Below the pieces are notes generated by a model that saw nothing but the letters and a program-made list of their open reading frames with translations, searched no databases and was not told where the DNA came from. From Macrococcoides goetzii (GTDB lineage: Bacteria > Bacillota > Bacilli > Staphylococcales > Staphylococcaceae), in the NCBI RefSeq assembly GCF_002742385.2, contig NZ_MJBI02000001.1:248001-312000 (forward strand): DNA of 64,000 nucleotides, written 5' to 3'. The position numbers and the translations under genes were made by a program. Within the stretch, counting starts at the first letter, position 1; every line of letters starts with the position of its first letter. This document shows positions 18,870 through 28,803 of this stretch, piece after piece.

Positions 18870-21494
18870 ATGAAAAGATTGACTGCAGCAGAAATTAGAC
18901 AAATGTATTTAGACTTTTTCGTAGAGAAAGGTCATATGATTGAGCCTTCAGCACCGTTAGTACCGATTGATGATGACACACTTTTGTGGATTAACTCAGG
19001 TGTTGCGACGCTTAAGAAATATTTCGATGGCCGCGTTATTCCAAAAAACCCACGTATCACAAATGCACAAAAATCAATCCGTACAAATGATATTGAAAAT
19101 GTTGGATTTACGGCACGTCACCATACATTCTTTGAAATGTTAGGGAATTTCTCTATTGGTGATTACTTTAAGAAAGAAGCAATCGAATTTGCATGGGAAT
19201 TTTTAACGAGTGAGCGCTGGATGGCGATTGAACCAGAAAAATTATACGTTACAATACATCCGGAAGATACTGAAGCGTATGATTTCTGGGTTAATGATAT
19301 CGGTTTAACTGATGACCGTATTACACGTATTGAAGGAAACTTCTGGGATATCGGAGAAGGTCCGAGTGGTCCGAATACTGAAATTTTCTATGATCGTGGA
19401 GAGAGCTATGGCCAAGATGATCCTGCAGAAGAAATGTATCCAGGTGGAGAGAACGAGCGTTATTTAGAAGTATGGAATTTAGTATTCTCTGAGTTCAATC
19501 ATAACCCTGATCACACATATTCACCGCTTCCAAAGCAAAACATAGATACAGGGATGGGATTAGAACGTATGGCTTCTATTTCTCAAGATGTTCCGACAAA
19601 CTATGATACAGATTTATTTATGCCGATTATAGCAGCAACAGAACAAATTTCAGGAAAAAAATATCGTAATAATAAAGAAGATGATATTGCTTTCAAAGTG
19701 ATTGCAGACCATATCCGTACAGTAAGCTTTGCAATTGGTGATGGTGCACTACCATCAAATGAAGGGCGTGGCTATGTATTACGTCGTTTACTACGCCGTG
19801 CAGTTCGTTTTGCTCAGAAATTAAATATTAATAAACCTTTCATGTATGAGCTTGTTGATATCGTAGCAAGCATTATGAAACCATATTATCCAGATGTAGA
19901 TAAAAATAAAGATTTCATTAAAAAAGTAATTAAATCTGAAGAAGATAGATTCCATGAAACACTTGAAGAAGGTTTAGTACATTTCAATGCATTAAAAGAA
20001 GCTGCAGAAAATTCAGATAAACGATTAAAAGGTAAAGATGTATTCAAATTGTATGATACATTCGGTTTCCCTGTTGAATTAACTGAAGAATTAGCTGAAG
20101 AAGCAGGTATTGCAGTTGATCATGAAGGATTCCAAATGGCTATGGATGCACAGCGAACACGTGCGCGTGAATCAAGACAAAAGACGCAAAGTATGCAGGT
20201 TCAAAATGAAGTGTTATCGAATATTAAAGTTGAAAGTAAATTCGTTGGTTATGATACTTTAACAAATGAAACAGAAGTAGTAGCGATTGTTGAAAACGGT
20301 GAAAGTGTAGATGCTTCAAAAGAAGATACAATACAGTTTATCCTTTCTGAGACACCATTTTATGCTGTAAGTGGTGGACAAATTGCTGATACAGGTATTG
20401 TATCAAATGAAGATTTTGAGATTGAGGTTACTGAAGTTACAAAGGCTCCAAATGGTCAGAATCTGCACACAGGAACAGTTCGTTTCGGTAAAGTAACTGT
20501 TGGTGCTAAAGTGAAGACGCAAGTAGATCCAAACTTCAGAACATTTGTAATTAAAAACCATAGTGCGACGCATTTAATGCATCAGGCATTGAAAGATGTT
20601 TTAGGCACACATGTCAATCAGGCTGGTTCATTAGTTACGCCAGAACGACTTCGCTTTGACTTCTCTCATTTCGGTCCAGTTACACATGAAGAAATAGAAA
20701 AAATAGAACGTATCGTAAATGAAAAAATATGGGCAAATCTACCGGTTGAAATCAATGAAATGCCGATAAAACAAGCAAAAGAAAAAGGTGCGATGGCTTT
20801 ATTCGGTGAAAAATATGGTGATATCGTTCGTGTTGTTGAAATGAGTGATTATTCAATTGAGCTATGTGGTGGTGTGCATGTACGCAATACTGGTGAAATA
20901 GGTTTATTTAAGATGGTGTCTGAATCAGGTACAGGGGCTGGTGTACGTCGTATTGAAGCCGTAACAAGCAAAGCAGCATTTGAATATTTATCAACATATC
21001 AAAATACAGTGAATGACATTTTACCAAAAGTGAAAGTAAAACAGAAAGAACAATTAGCAGGTAAGATTGATGAATTAACAGCTACGATTCGTGGTCAGGA
21101 AAAAACAATCACTGAATTGAATAAAGCAGTAGCATCTCTTAAGATGGGTGACATAACAGAACAAGTTGAAGAAATTAACGGACTTAAGTTATTAGCAGTG
21201 GAAGTAGATGCAGAAGACAATAAAATGCTGCGTGAACTTATGGACGACTATAGATCTAAATTACAGGACGCAGTAATCTTTATCGCTGCAGCTAACGATA
21301 AGTTGACTTATATGGCGAGTGTACCAAAAGACAAAACGTCACAAGTGAAAGCTGGAGACATTATAAAAGGTGTTGCAAATGCAACTGGCGGTAAAGGTGG
21401 CGGCCGTCCTGATTCTGCGCAAGGTGCAGCAAATGATCCAGCTGGTATTACAACAGCATTACAATTTGTGAAGGATTATATTAATACATTGTAA
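18870..21494 (+). CDS. alaS: Alanyl-tRNA synthetase
   Basis: An 874-residue class IIc synthetase of normal length. The aminoacylation domain begins [17 protein letters not shown]. The editing domain carries zinc ligands in [12 protein letters not shown] and [15 protein letters not shown]. The C-Ala region ends with [16 protein letters not shown]. It charges tRNA-Ala and clears Ser/Gly mistakes. ATG 18870 follows AAAGGAG; the frame upstream runs through the terminator and is not used. Expression is under the T-box. Confidence 0.97.
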   Translation: MKRLTAAEIRQMYLDFFVEKGHMIEPSAPLVPIDDDTLLWINSGVATLKKYFDGRVIPKNPRITNAQKSIRTNDIENVGFTARHHTFFEMLGNFSIGDYFKKEAIEFAWEFLTSERWMAIEPEKLYVTIHPEDTEAYDFWVNDIGLTDDRITRIEGNFWDIGEGPSGPNTEIFYDRGESYGQDDPAEEMYPGGENERYLEVWNLVFSEFNHNPDHTYSPLPKQNIDTGMGLERMASISQDVPTNYDTDLFMPIIAATEQISGKKYRNNKEDDIAFKVIADHIRTVSFAIGDGALPSNEGRGYVLRRLLRRAVRFAQKLNINKPFMYELVDIVASIMKPYYPDVDKNKDFIKKVIKSEEDRFHETLEEGLVHFNALKEAAENSDKRLKGKDVFKLYDTFGFPVELTEELAEEAGIAVDHEGFQMAMDAQRTRARESRQKTQSMQVQNEVLSNIKVESKFVGYDTLTNETEVVAIVENGESVDASKEDTIQFILSETPFYAVSGGQIADTGIVSNEDFEIEVTEVTKAPNGQNLHTGTVRFGKVTVGAKVKTQVDPNFRTFVIKNHSATHLMHQALKDVLGTHVNQAGSLVTPERLRFDFSHFGPVTHEEIEKIERIVNEKIWANLPVEINEMPIKQAKEKGAMALFGEKYGDIVRVVEMSDYSIELCGGVHVRNTGEIGLFKMVSESGTGAGVRRIEAVTSKAAFEYLSTYQNTVNDILPKVKVKQKEQLAGKIDELTATIRGQEKTITELNKAVASLKMGDITEQVEEINGLKLLAVEVDAEDNKMLRELMDDYRSKLQDAVIFIAAANDKLTYMASVPKDKTSQVKAGDIIKGVANATGGKGGGRPDSAQGAANDPAGITTALQFVKDYINTL

Positions 21495-21555
21495 TTAAAA
21501 ATTGTTTTATAGTATGATATTATTGAATAAATGTCATACAAAGGAGTGTATTGCA

Positions 21556-21825
21556 GTGGAAAATTTCGATAAAACGATGAAGTTCAACTTTGATGAACTA
21601 CCGAAAGAAGAAGTAAGAACTGTATTATTGAATGTTTATAATACTTTAGAAGAAAGAGGATATAGCCCGATCAATCAAATCGTTGGTTATCTATTATCAG
21701 GAGATCCAGCTTATATTCCTAGACACAATGATGCCAGAAATCAAATCCGACGTTTAGATCGTGATGATATTATGGAACAACTTGTATCAAATTATATTCA
21801 AACTGAGAAAAAAGGTAATGAATAA
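21556..21825 (+). CDS. IreB-family regulatory phosphoprotein (UPF0297/YrzL)
   Basis: An 89-residue protein, [16 protein letters not shown]..., with the conserved core [24 protein letters not shown]. In Enterococcus the homologue IreB is phosphorylated by the PASTA kinase IreK and limits cephalosporin resistance (family knowledge). The start is GTG 21556 with AAAGGAG upstream; an ATG at 21502 in the same frame lacks a site. It overlaps ruvX by 8 bp. The ireB-ruvX-DUF1292 order after alaS is standard in Bacillales. Confidence 0.93.
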   Translation: MENFDKTMKFNFDELPKEEVRTVLLNVYNTLEERGYSPINQIVGYLLSGDPAYIPRHNDARNQIRRLDRDDIMEQLVSNYIQTEKKGNE

Positions 21826-22237
21826 AGTTATCGGTTTAGATGTTGGTTCTAAAACAATTGGTGTTGCATTAAGTGATGCCATGGGTTGGACTGCGCAAGG
21901 TCTTACTACACTCCGCATCGATGAAGCAAATGAAGAGTTTGGGATAGCCGAACTCAAAAAGATCATAGATGAAAATAATGTTGATACTGCCGTTATTGGA
22001 TTACCTAAAAATATGAATAATTCAGTAGGACCAAGGGGAGAAGCGTCAATTCGATTTAGTGAAATGTTGAAAGCAGTTTGTCCTGACATTACAATAGTAA
22101 TGTGGGACGAACGTTTATCGACAGTTGGTGCTGAAAGAACACTGTTAGAAGCGGATGTTTCACGCAAGAAAAGAAAGCAGGTCATTGATAAGATGGCCGC
22201 AGTTTTCATATTACAAGGGTATTTAAATTCAAAATAA
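21818..22237 (+). CDS. ruvX: Putative pre-16S rRNA nuclease / RuvX (YqgF)
   Basis: A 139-residue RNase H-fold protein: [20 protein letters not shown] holds the first catalytic Asp, with VIGLPKNMN, then [13 protein letters not shown] and a terminal Asp/Lys helix. The E. coli homologue matures the 16S rRNA 5' end. ATG 21818 lies inside the end of the preceding gene and is preceded by AAAGG. Longer in-frame extension to 21761 overlaps too much. Confidence 0.94.
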   Translation: MNKVIGLDVGSKTIGVALSDAMGWTAQGLTTLRIDEANEEFGIAELKKIIDENNVDTAVIGLPKNMNNSVGPRGEASIRFSEMLKAVCPDITIVMWDERLSTVGAERTLLEADVSRKKRKQVIDKMAAVFILQGYLNSK

Positions 22238-22251
22238 AAAGGATGATTAAA

Positions 22252-22581
22252 ATGACAGAAGAAATGAACAATCAAGAATTAAATGAAGCGACATTAGATA
22301 TCAACAATGAAGAAGAGTTATTAACTTTATTTGATGAAGAAGGCAACGAAGTTTTATACCGTAAACTTGTTAGTTTCTTCCACCCAGGATTTGAGAAAGA
22401 ATATGTTATCTTAGCTGAAGAAGGTTCAGATGAAGAGGAAGAAATCGAATTAATTCCAATGATCAATGTACCAGATAGCGAAGGAGAAGGCGGGAAATTA
22501 ATTCCTATCGAAACAGATGAAGAGTGGGATATGATTGAAGAGTTCGTAAACACTAACTTTGATGAAGAAGAAGAGCTTTAA
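22252..22581 (+). CDS. DUF1292 acidic protein (YrzB)
   Basis: A 109-residue, strongly acidic protein beginning [12 protein letters not shown] with the family core [20 protein letters not shown] and tail [12 protein letters not shown]. Function is unknown. I prefer ATG 22252 over ATG 22243, which lies in the AAAGGATG ribosome-binding site. It lies in the ireB-ruvX-DUF1292-mltG run. Confidence 0.92.
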   Translation: MTEEMNNQELNEATLDINNEEELLTLFDEEGNEVLYRKLVSFFHPGFEKEYVILAEEGSDEEEEIELIPMINVPDSEGEGGKLIPIETDEEWDMIEEFVNTNFDEEEEL

Positions 22582-22599
22582 TCTTAAAGGAGTTTGATT

Positions 22600-23733
22600 A
22601 TGTCGAATAGAAACAAAGAAATTAGAGATTCAAAATCTTTCTCTAAACTTCTTTCTTCTATCATTATCGGAATTATTTTAATAGGCGTGTGTATTTTAGC
22701 AGTTGGTAGTTATTTTTATATTAGCTCTAGCCAAAAGCCACTGAATCCAGATGATAAATCTACTACAAAGATAGAAATATTACCTGGTGAGTCTGCAACG
22801 ATGATTGGAGAAAAATTAGAAAAAGAAAAAATCATTAAAAGTAGTACGATGTTCAAGTATTATTTGAAGTTTAATAATATTTCTAATTTCCAGGCTGGAA
22901 ATTACGAATTATCACCTTCTATGACGTTTAAACAAATTTCAAAAAGTCTTCAAAAAGGGGAAGTATACATTCCAGTTGTCTTTAAAATGAATGTTCCTGA
23001 AGGTATTACAATCAATCAAATCGGTGAGATTGTTGAAAAGAAAACTTCAATTAATAAAGCGGATTTTGTTAAAGAGGTAAATAATCCTGCTTTCATTAAA
23101 AAGATGCAGAAAAAACATCCGAAGTTAATCACAAAAGAGGTCTTTAATAAAGATGTTAAAGTACCTTTAGAAGGCTATTTATATCCTGCGACATATGATT
23201 TTACTGAAAAGAATCCTACGACTGAAGAAATCGTTGATAAAATGCTAACGGCGACTGAAGAAAATGCTTTTCCTTTATGGGATAAATATGGTGGCATTTT
23301 ATTGACAGAAGCTGGTACTGAAAAGCGACTCACATTTCATGAATTCCTGACATTCTCATCATTAGTAGAAAGAGAAGCGACGGGACTAACAGATCGAGCT
23401 AAGATAGCATCAGTATTTATTAATCGTATGGAAGCAAATCCAGTGATGCCACTGCAGACAGATCCTACAGTGTTATATGCGCTAGGTCGCCATAAAGCTG
23501 TTACGTATGAAGCAGATTTGAAAGTTCAATCCCCTTATAATACGTACATTAATACAGGATTACCACCTGGACCTATTGCGACAAGTGGTAAAGAGTCAAT
23601 GGAAAGTGTCTTAAATCCTGCGAAGACAGATTATTTATACTTCTTAGCAGCAAAAGACGGTAAGAACTATTTCTCTAAAACATATGAAGAGCATTTACAA
23701 CTTAAAGATAAACATATTGATAGTCAGCAATAA
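22600..23733 (+). CDS. mltG: Endolytic murein transglycosylase MltG
   Basis: A 377-residue YceG-family enzyme. A membrane anchor spans about residues 18-42, a LysM-like segment (PGESATMIGEKLEKEKII) follows, and the catalytic domain carries SSLVEREATGLTDRAKIASV with the essential Glu, LQTDPTVLYALG and the tail TYEEHLQLKDKH. It cuts nascent glycan strands outside the membrane. AAAGGAG precedes ATG 22600. It ends at a terminator. Confidence 0.94.
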   Translation: MSNRNKEIRDSKSFSKLLSSIIIGIILIGVCILAVGSYFYISSSQKPLNPDDKSTTKIEILPGESATMIGEKLEKEKIIKSSTMFKYYLKFNNISNFQAGNYELSPSMTFKQISKSLQKGEVYIPVVFKMNVPEGITINQIGEIVEKKTSINKADFVKEVNNPAFIKKMQKKHPKLITKEVFNKDVKVPLEGYLYPATYDFTEKNPTTEEIVDKMLTATEENAFPLWDKYGGILLTEAGTEKRLTFHEFLTFSSLVEREATGLTDRAKIASVFINRMEANPVMPLQTDPTVLYALGRHKAVTYEADLKVQSPYNTYINTGLPPGPIATSGKESMESVLNPAKTDYLYFLAAKDGKNYFSKTYEEHLQLKDKHIDSQQ

Positions 23734-23763
23734 GAATAGGATATTTTGTCCTATTCTTTTTTG
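23732..23763 (+). terminator. Terminator after mltG
   Basis: AAGAATAGGA-TATTTTG-TCCTATTCTT followed by Ts. The stem overlaps the last base of the stop codon. Confidence 0.85.
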
Positions 23764-23788
23764 ATTTTATCAAGTTGTAATTTTACTA

Positions 23789-23868
23789 TTACAATTTTCG
23801 TTATTTTATGGTACAATATCATGAAAATATAAAACACTACTACCAGCCGTTGTGGTTGGTAATTTTTT
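23789..23868 (+). promoter_or_regulatory. Promoter and short terminator-like leader upstream of trmR
   Basis: TTACAA (23789-23794), 17 bp and TACAAT (23812-23817) give a start near 23824. About 17 bases on, TACCAGCC (23841-23848) pairs with GGTTGGTA (23854-23861, one G-T pair) and six Ts follow. This looks like an intrinsic terminator inside a leader of roughly 64 nt, before trmR at 23888. It may be an attenuator. I see no antiterminator partner. Confidence 0.55.
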
Positions 23869-23887
23869 CGTTAAAGGATTGTTTTAA

Positions 23888-24514
23888 TTGATAAAAGAAG
23901 AGACATATATCAGTAAATTAAATCCAGTCAGTACAATCGATGATTTAATTGAAGTAGCAAAAGAAAATGATGTGCCAATTATGGATAAAATATCAGTAGA
24001 ATTCGTTAAGCAGTTGATTCGCATACATCATGCAAATTCTGTATTAGAAATTGGTACAGCAATTGGATATAGTGCATTACATTTTGCATCAGTAAAAGAT
24101 AATATTCATATCACAACGATTGAACGTAATGAAATAATGTATCAATATGCTTTAAAGCACATTGAACAATATAACAGAGCAGAACAAATTCGCCCTATCT
24201 TTAAAGATGCGCTTGAAGCATTTGATGAGGTGAGCGACAAAGAATATGATATATTATTTATCGATGCTGCTAAGGCGCAATCATTAAAGTTTTTTGAACT
24301 ATACAGTCCGCTTGTTAGAAAAGGCGGTTTAATTATTACTGATAATATTTTATACCACGATTTTGTAGGCAATATTGAAATTGTGCGCAGTAGAAATATT
24401 AAACAGATGGTGCGAAAAATCGAGAAATATAATACTTGGTTAAGTGAAAATACAGGGTATGATACGAATTTCATCGATATAGGTGATGGAATGAGTATAT
24501 CAGTGAAAAAATAA
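23888..24514 (+). CDS. trmR: tRNA 5-hydroxyuridine methyltransferase TrmR (YrrM)
   Basis: A 208-residue class I O-methyltransferase. The SAM site is VLEIGTAIGYSALHFA near residue 56, with DILFIDAAKAQSLKF and ITDNILYHDFVGN as the metal-binding region. In B. subtilis TrmR methylates ho5U34 to mo5U34 in tRNAs. The next two genes make the ho5U substrate, which supports the call. The start is TTG 23888 after AAAGGAT. It opens a five-gene run through greA. Confidence 0.9.
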   Translation: MIKEETYISKLNPVSTIDDLIEVAKENDVPIMDKISVEFVKQLIRIHHANSVLEIGTAIGYSALHFASVKDNIHITTIERNEIMYQYALKHIEQYNRAEQIRPIFKDALEAFDEVSDKEYDILFIDAAKAQSLKFFELYSPLVRKGGLIITDNILYHDFVGNIEIVRSRNIKQMVRKIEKYNTWLSENTGYDTNFIDIGDGMSISVKK

Positions 24515-24525
24515 AGGAGTACATT

Positions 24526-25449
24526 ATGACAGAATTATTAGTAACACCTAAATCTTTATCTCATATTAGTGACTTAATTGAAGCAGGTGCAGATGCATTT
24601 GTTATCGGAGAAGAACAATTTGGATTACGTCTGGCAGGAGAATTTAATCGTGAAGATTTAAAGGCTGCAATAGATTTAATTCATGAACACAATAAGAAGG
24701 CATATGTTGCAGTAAACGGTATTTTTCATAATGAACATTTAGATGCGGTTGAAGATTATATGAAATTTTTACATGTTGTAAAACCAGACGCAATTTTATT
24801 TGGAGATCCAGCAATCGTAATGTATGAAAGAGAACTAGGCAATACGATACCGTTACAATGGAATCAGGAAACATTAGTAACGAATTATTTCCAGGTGAAC
24901 TACTGGGGACAACGTGGTGCAAACCGAGCGGTACTTGCACGTGAGTTATCTCTTGATGAAGTATTAAACATTAAAGCGCATAGTGATGTTGCGATTGAAG
25001 TGCAAGTCCATGGCATGACATGTATGTTCCAATCGAAACGTAGTTTGCTAGGTAATTATTTTATGTATCAGGATAAAGTAATGAAAATTGAAAATCGTGA
25101 AATTAAAGATGCAATGTTACTTTATGATGAAGAACGAAATAATAAATATCCAATTTTTGAAGATAGTAATGGCACACATATTATGAGTCCAAATGATATT
25201 TGCGTTATCGAAGAATTAGAAGAGTTAATTGAAGCTGGGATTGATTCATTTAAAATAGATGGCGTATTACATTCAGAAGAATATATTACGACAGTGACAA
25301 AGGCATATCGACAAGCGCTTGACCTTTATGATGAAGATGTCGAAGCATATGAGGATGCTAAATTTGATCTTGTAGATATGATTGAAGAAATTCAACCAGA
25401 ACATCGTCCACTGGATCAAGGATTCTTATTTAAACAAACTGTATATTAA
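24526..25449 (+). CDS. trhP1: U32-family tRNA hydroxylation protein, first subunit (TrhP1/YrrN)
   Basis: A 307-residue TIM-barrel protein of the peptidase U32 family. Typical stretches are ELLVTPKSLSHISDLIEAGADAFVIG and the repeat-like HSEEYITTVTKAYRQAL. The cysteine cluster of the second subunit is absent here. In B. subtilis YrrN and YrrO together form prephenate-dependent ho5U34 in tRNA. AAAGGAG precedes ATG 24526. It is adjacent to trmR and the second U32 gene. The older name peptidase is probably misleading. Confidence 0.87.
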   Translation: MTELLVTPKSLSHISDLIEAGADAFVIGEEQFGLRLAGEFNREDLKAAIDLIHEHNKKAYVAVNGIFHNEHLDAVEDYMKFLHVVKPDAILFGDPAIVMYERELGNTIPLQWNQETLVTNYFQVNYWGQRGANRAVLARELSLDEVLNIKAHSDVAIEVQVHGMTCMFQSKRSLLGNYFMYQDKVMKIENREIKDAMLLYDEERNNKYPIFEDSNGTHIMSPNDICVIEELEELIEAGIDSFKIDGVLHSEEYITTVTKAYRQALDLYDEDVEAYEDAKFDLVDMIEEIQPEHRPLDQGFLFKQTVY

Positions 25450-25460
25450 GGAATGATTTG

Positions 25461-26720
25461 ATGAAAACGGAATTAGAAATTAAACAACCAAAACAAATAA
25501 TAAAGAAACCAGAATTATTAGCGCCTGCTGGTAACCTTGAGAAATTAAAAATTGCCGTACATTACGGTGCTGATGCTGTATTCCTTGGAGGACAAGAATA
25601 CGGATTACGTTCAAACGCTGACAATTTCACAATTGAAGAAATTAAAGAAGGCGTAGACTTTGCGAATAAATATGGTGCTAAAATATATATTACGACCAAT
25701 ATTATCGCCCATGATGAAAATATGGATGGTTTAGAAGATTATCTTATCGCACTTGAAGGAACTGGAGCAACAGGGATTATCGTAGCAGATCCGCTAATCA
25801 TTGAAACATGTAAGCGTGTTGCGCCTAAACTTGAAATTCATCTTTCCACACAACAATCACTATCAAACGTGAAAGCTGTTGAATACTGGAAGTCAGAAGG
25901 CTTAGAACGTGTCGTACTTGCACGTGAAACGAGTGCTGAAGAAATCAAAGAAATGAAAGAAAAAATTGATATCGAGATTGAGGCATTCATTCATGGTGCA
26001 ATGTGTATTGCATACTCTGGTCGTTGTACATTAAGTAACCATATGACAGCACGAGATTCAAATCGTGGCGGCTGTTGTCAAAGTTGTCGCTGGGATTATG
26101 ATTTATTAACAGTTGATGATGGTGAACTTGATGTTGTTTATGATGGAGATGCAACACCTTTTGCAATGAGTCCTAAAGATTTAAAGCTTGTTGAGTCAAT
26201 TCCGAAGATGATTGATATCGGCGTAGATTCATTGAAGATAGAAGGTCGTATGAAATCAATTCATTATATCGCTACAGTAGTATCTGTTTATCGCAAAGTA
26301 ATTGATGCTTATTGTGCAGACCCTGAAAATTTCAAGATTAATCCGGAATGGTTAATTGAATTAGATAAATGTGCTAATCGTGATACAGCAAGTGCATTCT
26401 TCGAAGGGGTTCCTGGTTTTGAAGAGCAAATGTTTGGTCATGAACAGTCTAAAAAAACACCTTTTGATTTCTGTGGATTAGTGTTAGACTATTCTGAAGA
26501 AACACAAATCGCAACAATTCAACAACGTAATAATTTTAAACCAGGACAGGAAATTGAATTCTTTGGTCCTGAAATAGAGAACTTTAAGCAAGTAATCGAT
26601 GTTATTTATGATGAAGAGGGTTCAGAATTAGATGCAGCGCGTCATCCACTTCAAATCGTACAAATTAAAGTAAAACATCCAGTCTATCCAATGAATATGA
26701 TGAGGAAGGAACTAAATTAA
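25461..26720 (+). CDS. trhP2: U32-family tRNA hydroxylation protein, second subunit (TrhP2/YrrO)
   Basis: A 419-residue U32 protein. It starts with [29 protein letters not shown] and has the family signature [20 protein letters not shown], followed by [12 protein letters not shown]. Those cysteines probably hold an Fe-S cluster, as in the E. coli TrhP/YegQ group. The C-terminal domain is a beta barrel. I chose ATG 25461, eight bases after AAGGA; a TTG one codon earlier is possible. The stop shares one base with the udk start. Confidence 0.9.
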   Translation: MKTELEIKQPKQIIKKPELLAPAGNLEKLKIAVHYGADAVFLGGQEYGLRSNADNFTIEEIKEGVDFANKYGAKIYITTNIIAHDENMDGLEDYLIALEGTGATGIIVADPLIIETCKRVAPKLEIHLSTQQSLSNVKAVEYWKSEGLERVVLARETSAEEIKEMKEKIDIEIEAFIHGAMCIAYSGRCTLSNHMTARDSNRGGCCQSCRWDYDLLTVDDGELDVVYDGDATPFAMSPKDLKLVESIPKMIDIGVDSLKIEGRMKSIHYIATVVSVYRKVIDAYCADPENFKINPEWLIELDKCANRDTASAFFEGVPGFEEQMFGHEQSKKTPFDFCGLVLDYSEETQIATIQQRNNFKPGQEIEFFGPEIENFKQVIDVIYDEEGSELDAARHPLQIVQIKVKHPVYPMNMMRKELN

Positions 26721-27343
26721 TGGCGCATACGACAATCATTGGTATTGCGGGAGGTTCTGGTTCAGGTAAGACATCAGTAACTTCTAAAATACTTAAAAAT
26801 TTAGAAGGCTATAGTGTAGCTTTAATAGAGCAGGATTATTATTATAAAAATCAGGATCATCTTAGCTTTGAAGAACGTTTAAAGACCAATTATGATCATC
26901 CTTTAGCATTTGATAATGATTTACTTATTCAAAATTTAATTGATTTACGTAATGGTGAGACTGTAAAGGTTCCAACTTATGACTATACAAATCATACAAG
27001 AAGTAAGAAAACGATTACATTTGAGCCAAAAGATGTTATTATAGTAGAAGGCATTTTTGCTTTAGAAAATGAAACACTTCGTGATTTAATGGATGTTAAG
27101 ATTTATGTTGATACGGATGCAGATCTTCGTATTTTAAGGAGACTGATGAGAGATATAGAAGAGCGTGGTCGAACAATGGAATCAGTTATTGATCAATATT
27201 TAACTGTTGTTAGACCGATGCATAATCAATTCATTGAACCAACGAAACGATATGCTGATATTATTATACCTGAAGGTGGTAGTAATGCAGTTGCTATCGA
27301 TATTATGACAACAAAAATACAATCATTAATTCGAGTGAATTAG
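26720..27343 (+). CDS. udk: Uridine kinase
   Basis: A 207-residue P-loop kinase: [18 protein letters not shown] at residues about 8-24, [14 protein letters not shown], the nucleoside-binding [11 protein letters not shown], and [13 protein letters not shown]. It phosphorylates uridine and cytidine in pyrimidine salvage. ATG 26720 overlaps the TAA of trhP2 (TAATG). The order trhP2-udk-greA matches yrrO-udk-greA of B. subtilis. Confidence 0.96.
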   Translation: MAHTTIIGIAGGSGSGKTSVTSKILKNLEGYSVALIEQDYYYKNQDHLSFEERLKTNYDHPLAFDNDLLIQNLIDLRNGETVKVPTYDYTNHTRSKKTITFEPKDVIIVEGIFALENETLRDLMDVKIYVDTDADLRILRRLMRDIEERGRTMESVIDQYLTVVRPMHNQFIEPTKRYADIIIPEGGSNAVAIDIMTTKIQSLIRVN

Positions 27344-27362
27344 TAGAAAGAAGGATTTATCC

Positions 27363-27839
27363 ATGGAAATGCAAAAAGAATACCCAATGACAAAAGAAGG
27401 TTTTGAAAAGTTAGAAGTTGAATTAGAACATTTAAAAACAGTAAGACGACCTGAAGTCGTAGAAAAAATTAAAGTTGCGCGTAGTTTTGGTGACCTTTCT
27501 GAGAACTCAGAATACGATGCGGCTAAAGATGAGCAAGGCTTTGTTGAACAGGAAATTACTAAGATTGAAATGATGTTACGTCATGCAGTTATTATTGAAG
27601 ATGATGGTTCAAAATCAGAAGTTCAATTAGGTAGAACAGTAACATTTACTGAAGTGCCTGGTAATGAAGAAGAATCATATAAAATTGTAGGTTCTGCTGA
27701 AGCTGATCCTTTTGAAGGTAAAATTTCAAATGAATCTCCAATTGCTAAAGCATTACTTGGTAAAAAAGTTGGCGACGAAGTAAACGTTCCATTACCAAAC
27801 GGCAATGAAATGCGTGTTAAAATCGTTGAAATCAGCTAA
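27363..27839 (+). CDS. greA: Transcription elongation factor GreA
   Basis: A 158-residue protein. The N-terminal coiled coil holds the tip motif [18 protein letters not shown], whose acidic residues stimulate RNA cleavage by stalled polymerase. The C-terminal FKBP-like domain ends with [20 protein letters not shown] precedes ATG 27363. It is the last gene before a terminator. Confidence 0.97.
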   Translation: MEMQKEYPMTKEGFEKLEVELEHLKTVRRPEVVEKIKVARSFGDLSENSEYDAAKDEQGFVEQEITKIEMMLRHAVIIEDDGSKSEVQLGRTVTFTEVPGNEEESYKIVGSAEADPFEGKISNESPIAKALLGKKVGDEVNVPLPNGNEMRVKIVEIS

Positions 27840-27856
27840 TATATTATATATACATT

Positions 27857-27881
27857 AAAGTAGATCTTATGATCTACTTTT
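27857..27881 (+). terminator. Terminator after greA
   Basis: AAAGTAGATC-TTAT-GATCTACTTT, a perfect 10-bp stem followed by Ts. It lies just upstream of the mtnN ribosome-binding site. Confidence 0.88.
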
Positions 27882-27899
27882 TATTTAGGAGGAATTCAT

Positions 27900-28592
27900 G
27901 TGATTGGAATTATCGGAGCTATGCAGGAAGAAATTGAAATTTTAAAGGGTGATATGCAGGAACTGCAAACAGAAAAGATTGCCCATGTTGAAATCTTTAA
28001 AGGTCATTTATATGGTAAAGATGTTGTATTAATGCAAAGTGGTATCGGTAAAGTTAATGCTGCAATCTGTGCAACACTTCTTATCCAGAATTATCATCCG
28101 GAGATGATTATCAATACAGGTAGTGCAGGTGGCTTAGGTGCTTCTTTAGCTGTTGGTGATATTGTTATTAGTCAAAGCGTACTTCATCATGATGTTGTTG
28201 CGACTGCTTTTGGCTATGAATTAGGGCAAGTACCAGGTATGCCTGCACGATATCTTGCTGATGAAAAATTAATTGAATATACACAACAGGCAATTGAACA
28301 AAATAATCTTAAAGCACATATCGGACTCATCGTTTCAGGTGATAGTTTCATTGGCTCATCTGAACAAAAGCAGGAAATCATAACAAACTTTAATGAAAGC
28401 CTTGCAGTTGAGATGGAAGCAGCTGCAGTAGCACAAACCTGTCATCAATTTGAGGTTCCATTTATTATTACACGTGCTATTTCTGACCTTGCAAATGGTG
28501 AGGCAGAGATGAGTTTTGAAGAGTTCTTAAAAGTGGCTTGCGTATCAAGTTCTAAAATTGTAAAATCATTAATAGAGACATTACCAGCTTAA
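27900..28592 (+). CDS. mtnN: 5'-methylthioadenosine/S-adenosylhomocysteine nucleosidase
   Basis: A 230-residue phosphorylase-like nucleosidase: GIIGAMQEEIEIL, MQSGIGKVNAA, INTGSAGGLG, VEMEAAAVAQTCHQF and the catalytic Asp in TRAISDLANGE. It cleaves MTA and SAH in methyl-donor recycling. The start is GTG 27900, seven bases after AGGAGG (27887-27892). An ATG at 27898 overlaps it out of frame and meets TGA at once (ATGTGA). Confidence 0.94.
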   Translation: MIGIIGAMQEEIEILKGDMQELQTEKIAHVEIFKGHLYGKDVVLMQSGIGKVNAAICATLLIQNYHPEMIINTGSAGGLGASLAVGDIVISQSVLHHDVVATAFGYELGQVPGMPARYLADEKLIEYTQQAIEQNNLKAHIGLIVSGDSFIGSSEQKQEIITNFNESLAVEMEAAAVAQTCHQFEVPFIITRAISDLANGEAEMSFEEFLKVACVSSSKIVKSLIETLPA

Positions 28593-28612
28593 GGGGATAG
28601 GAGGCGCACATT

Positions 28613-28717
28613 ATGATATTTATTATGGCATTATCAGTAATAGCAACGGCAATTATCGGATTTTTAATTTACACAGGTACTGAAGTAGATTACGCTCCAA
28701 ATCAAGAAATCGAATAA
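28613..28717 (+). CDS. 34-residue single-pass membrane peptide
   Basis: A short open frame, ATG 28613 to TAA 28717, with a strong AGGAGG ten bases upstream. It begins MIFIMALSVIATAIIGFLIY, a single hydrophobic helix, and ends in an acidic tail TGTEVDYAPNQEIE. It starts 20 bp after mtnN, and a hairpin follows. The ribosome-binding site, hydrophobic design and placement support a real gene. Function unknown; I recognise no family with confidence. Confidence 0.75.
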   Translation: MIFIMALSVIATAIIGFLIYTGTEVDYAPNQEIE

Positions 28718-28725
28718 TACATTAT

Positions 28726-28750
28726 ACCCCAATCCTTATTGGATTGGGGT
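28726..28750 (+). terminator. Hairpin after the small membrane peptide gene
   Basis: ACCCCAATCC-TTATT-GGATTGGGGT is a perfect 10-bp stem. The following T tract is poor (tattgattg), so termination may be partial. Confidence 0.6.
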
Positions 28751-28803
28751 TATTGATTGTGTAAAAGGGTATAACAAAGCAATAAAAAATTTAGAGGTGA
28801 CTT

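Noticed and set aside
24526-26720. U32 genes as secreted collagenase-like peptidases
   Set aside because: No signal peptide is present, and the trmR-udk-greA context fits the tRNA hydroxylation role known for YrrN/YrrO.
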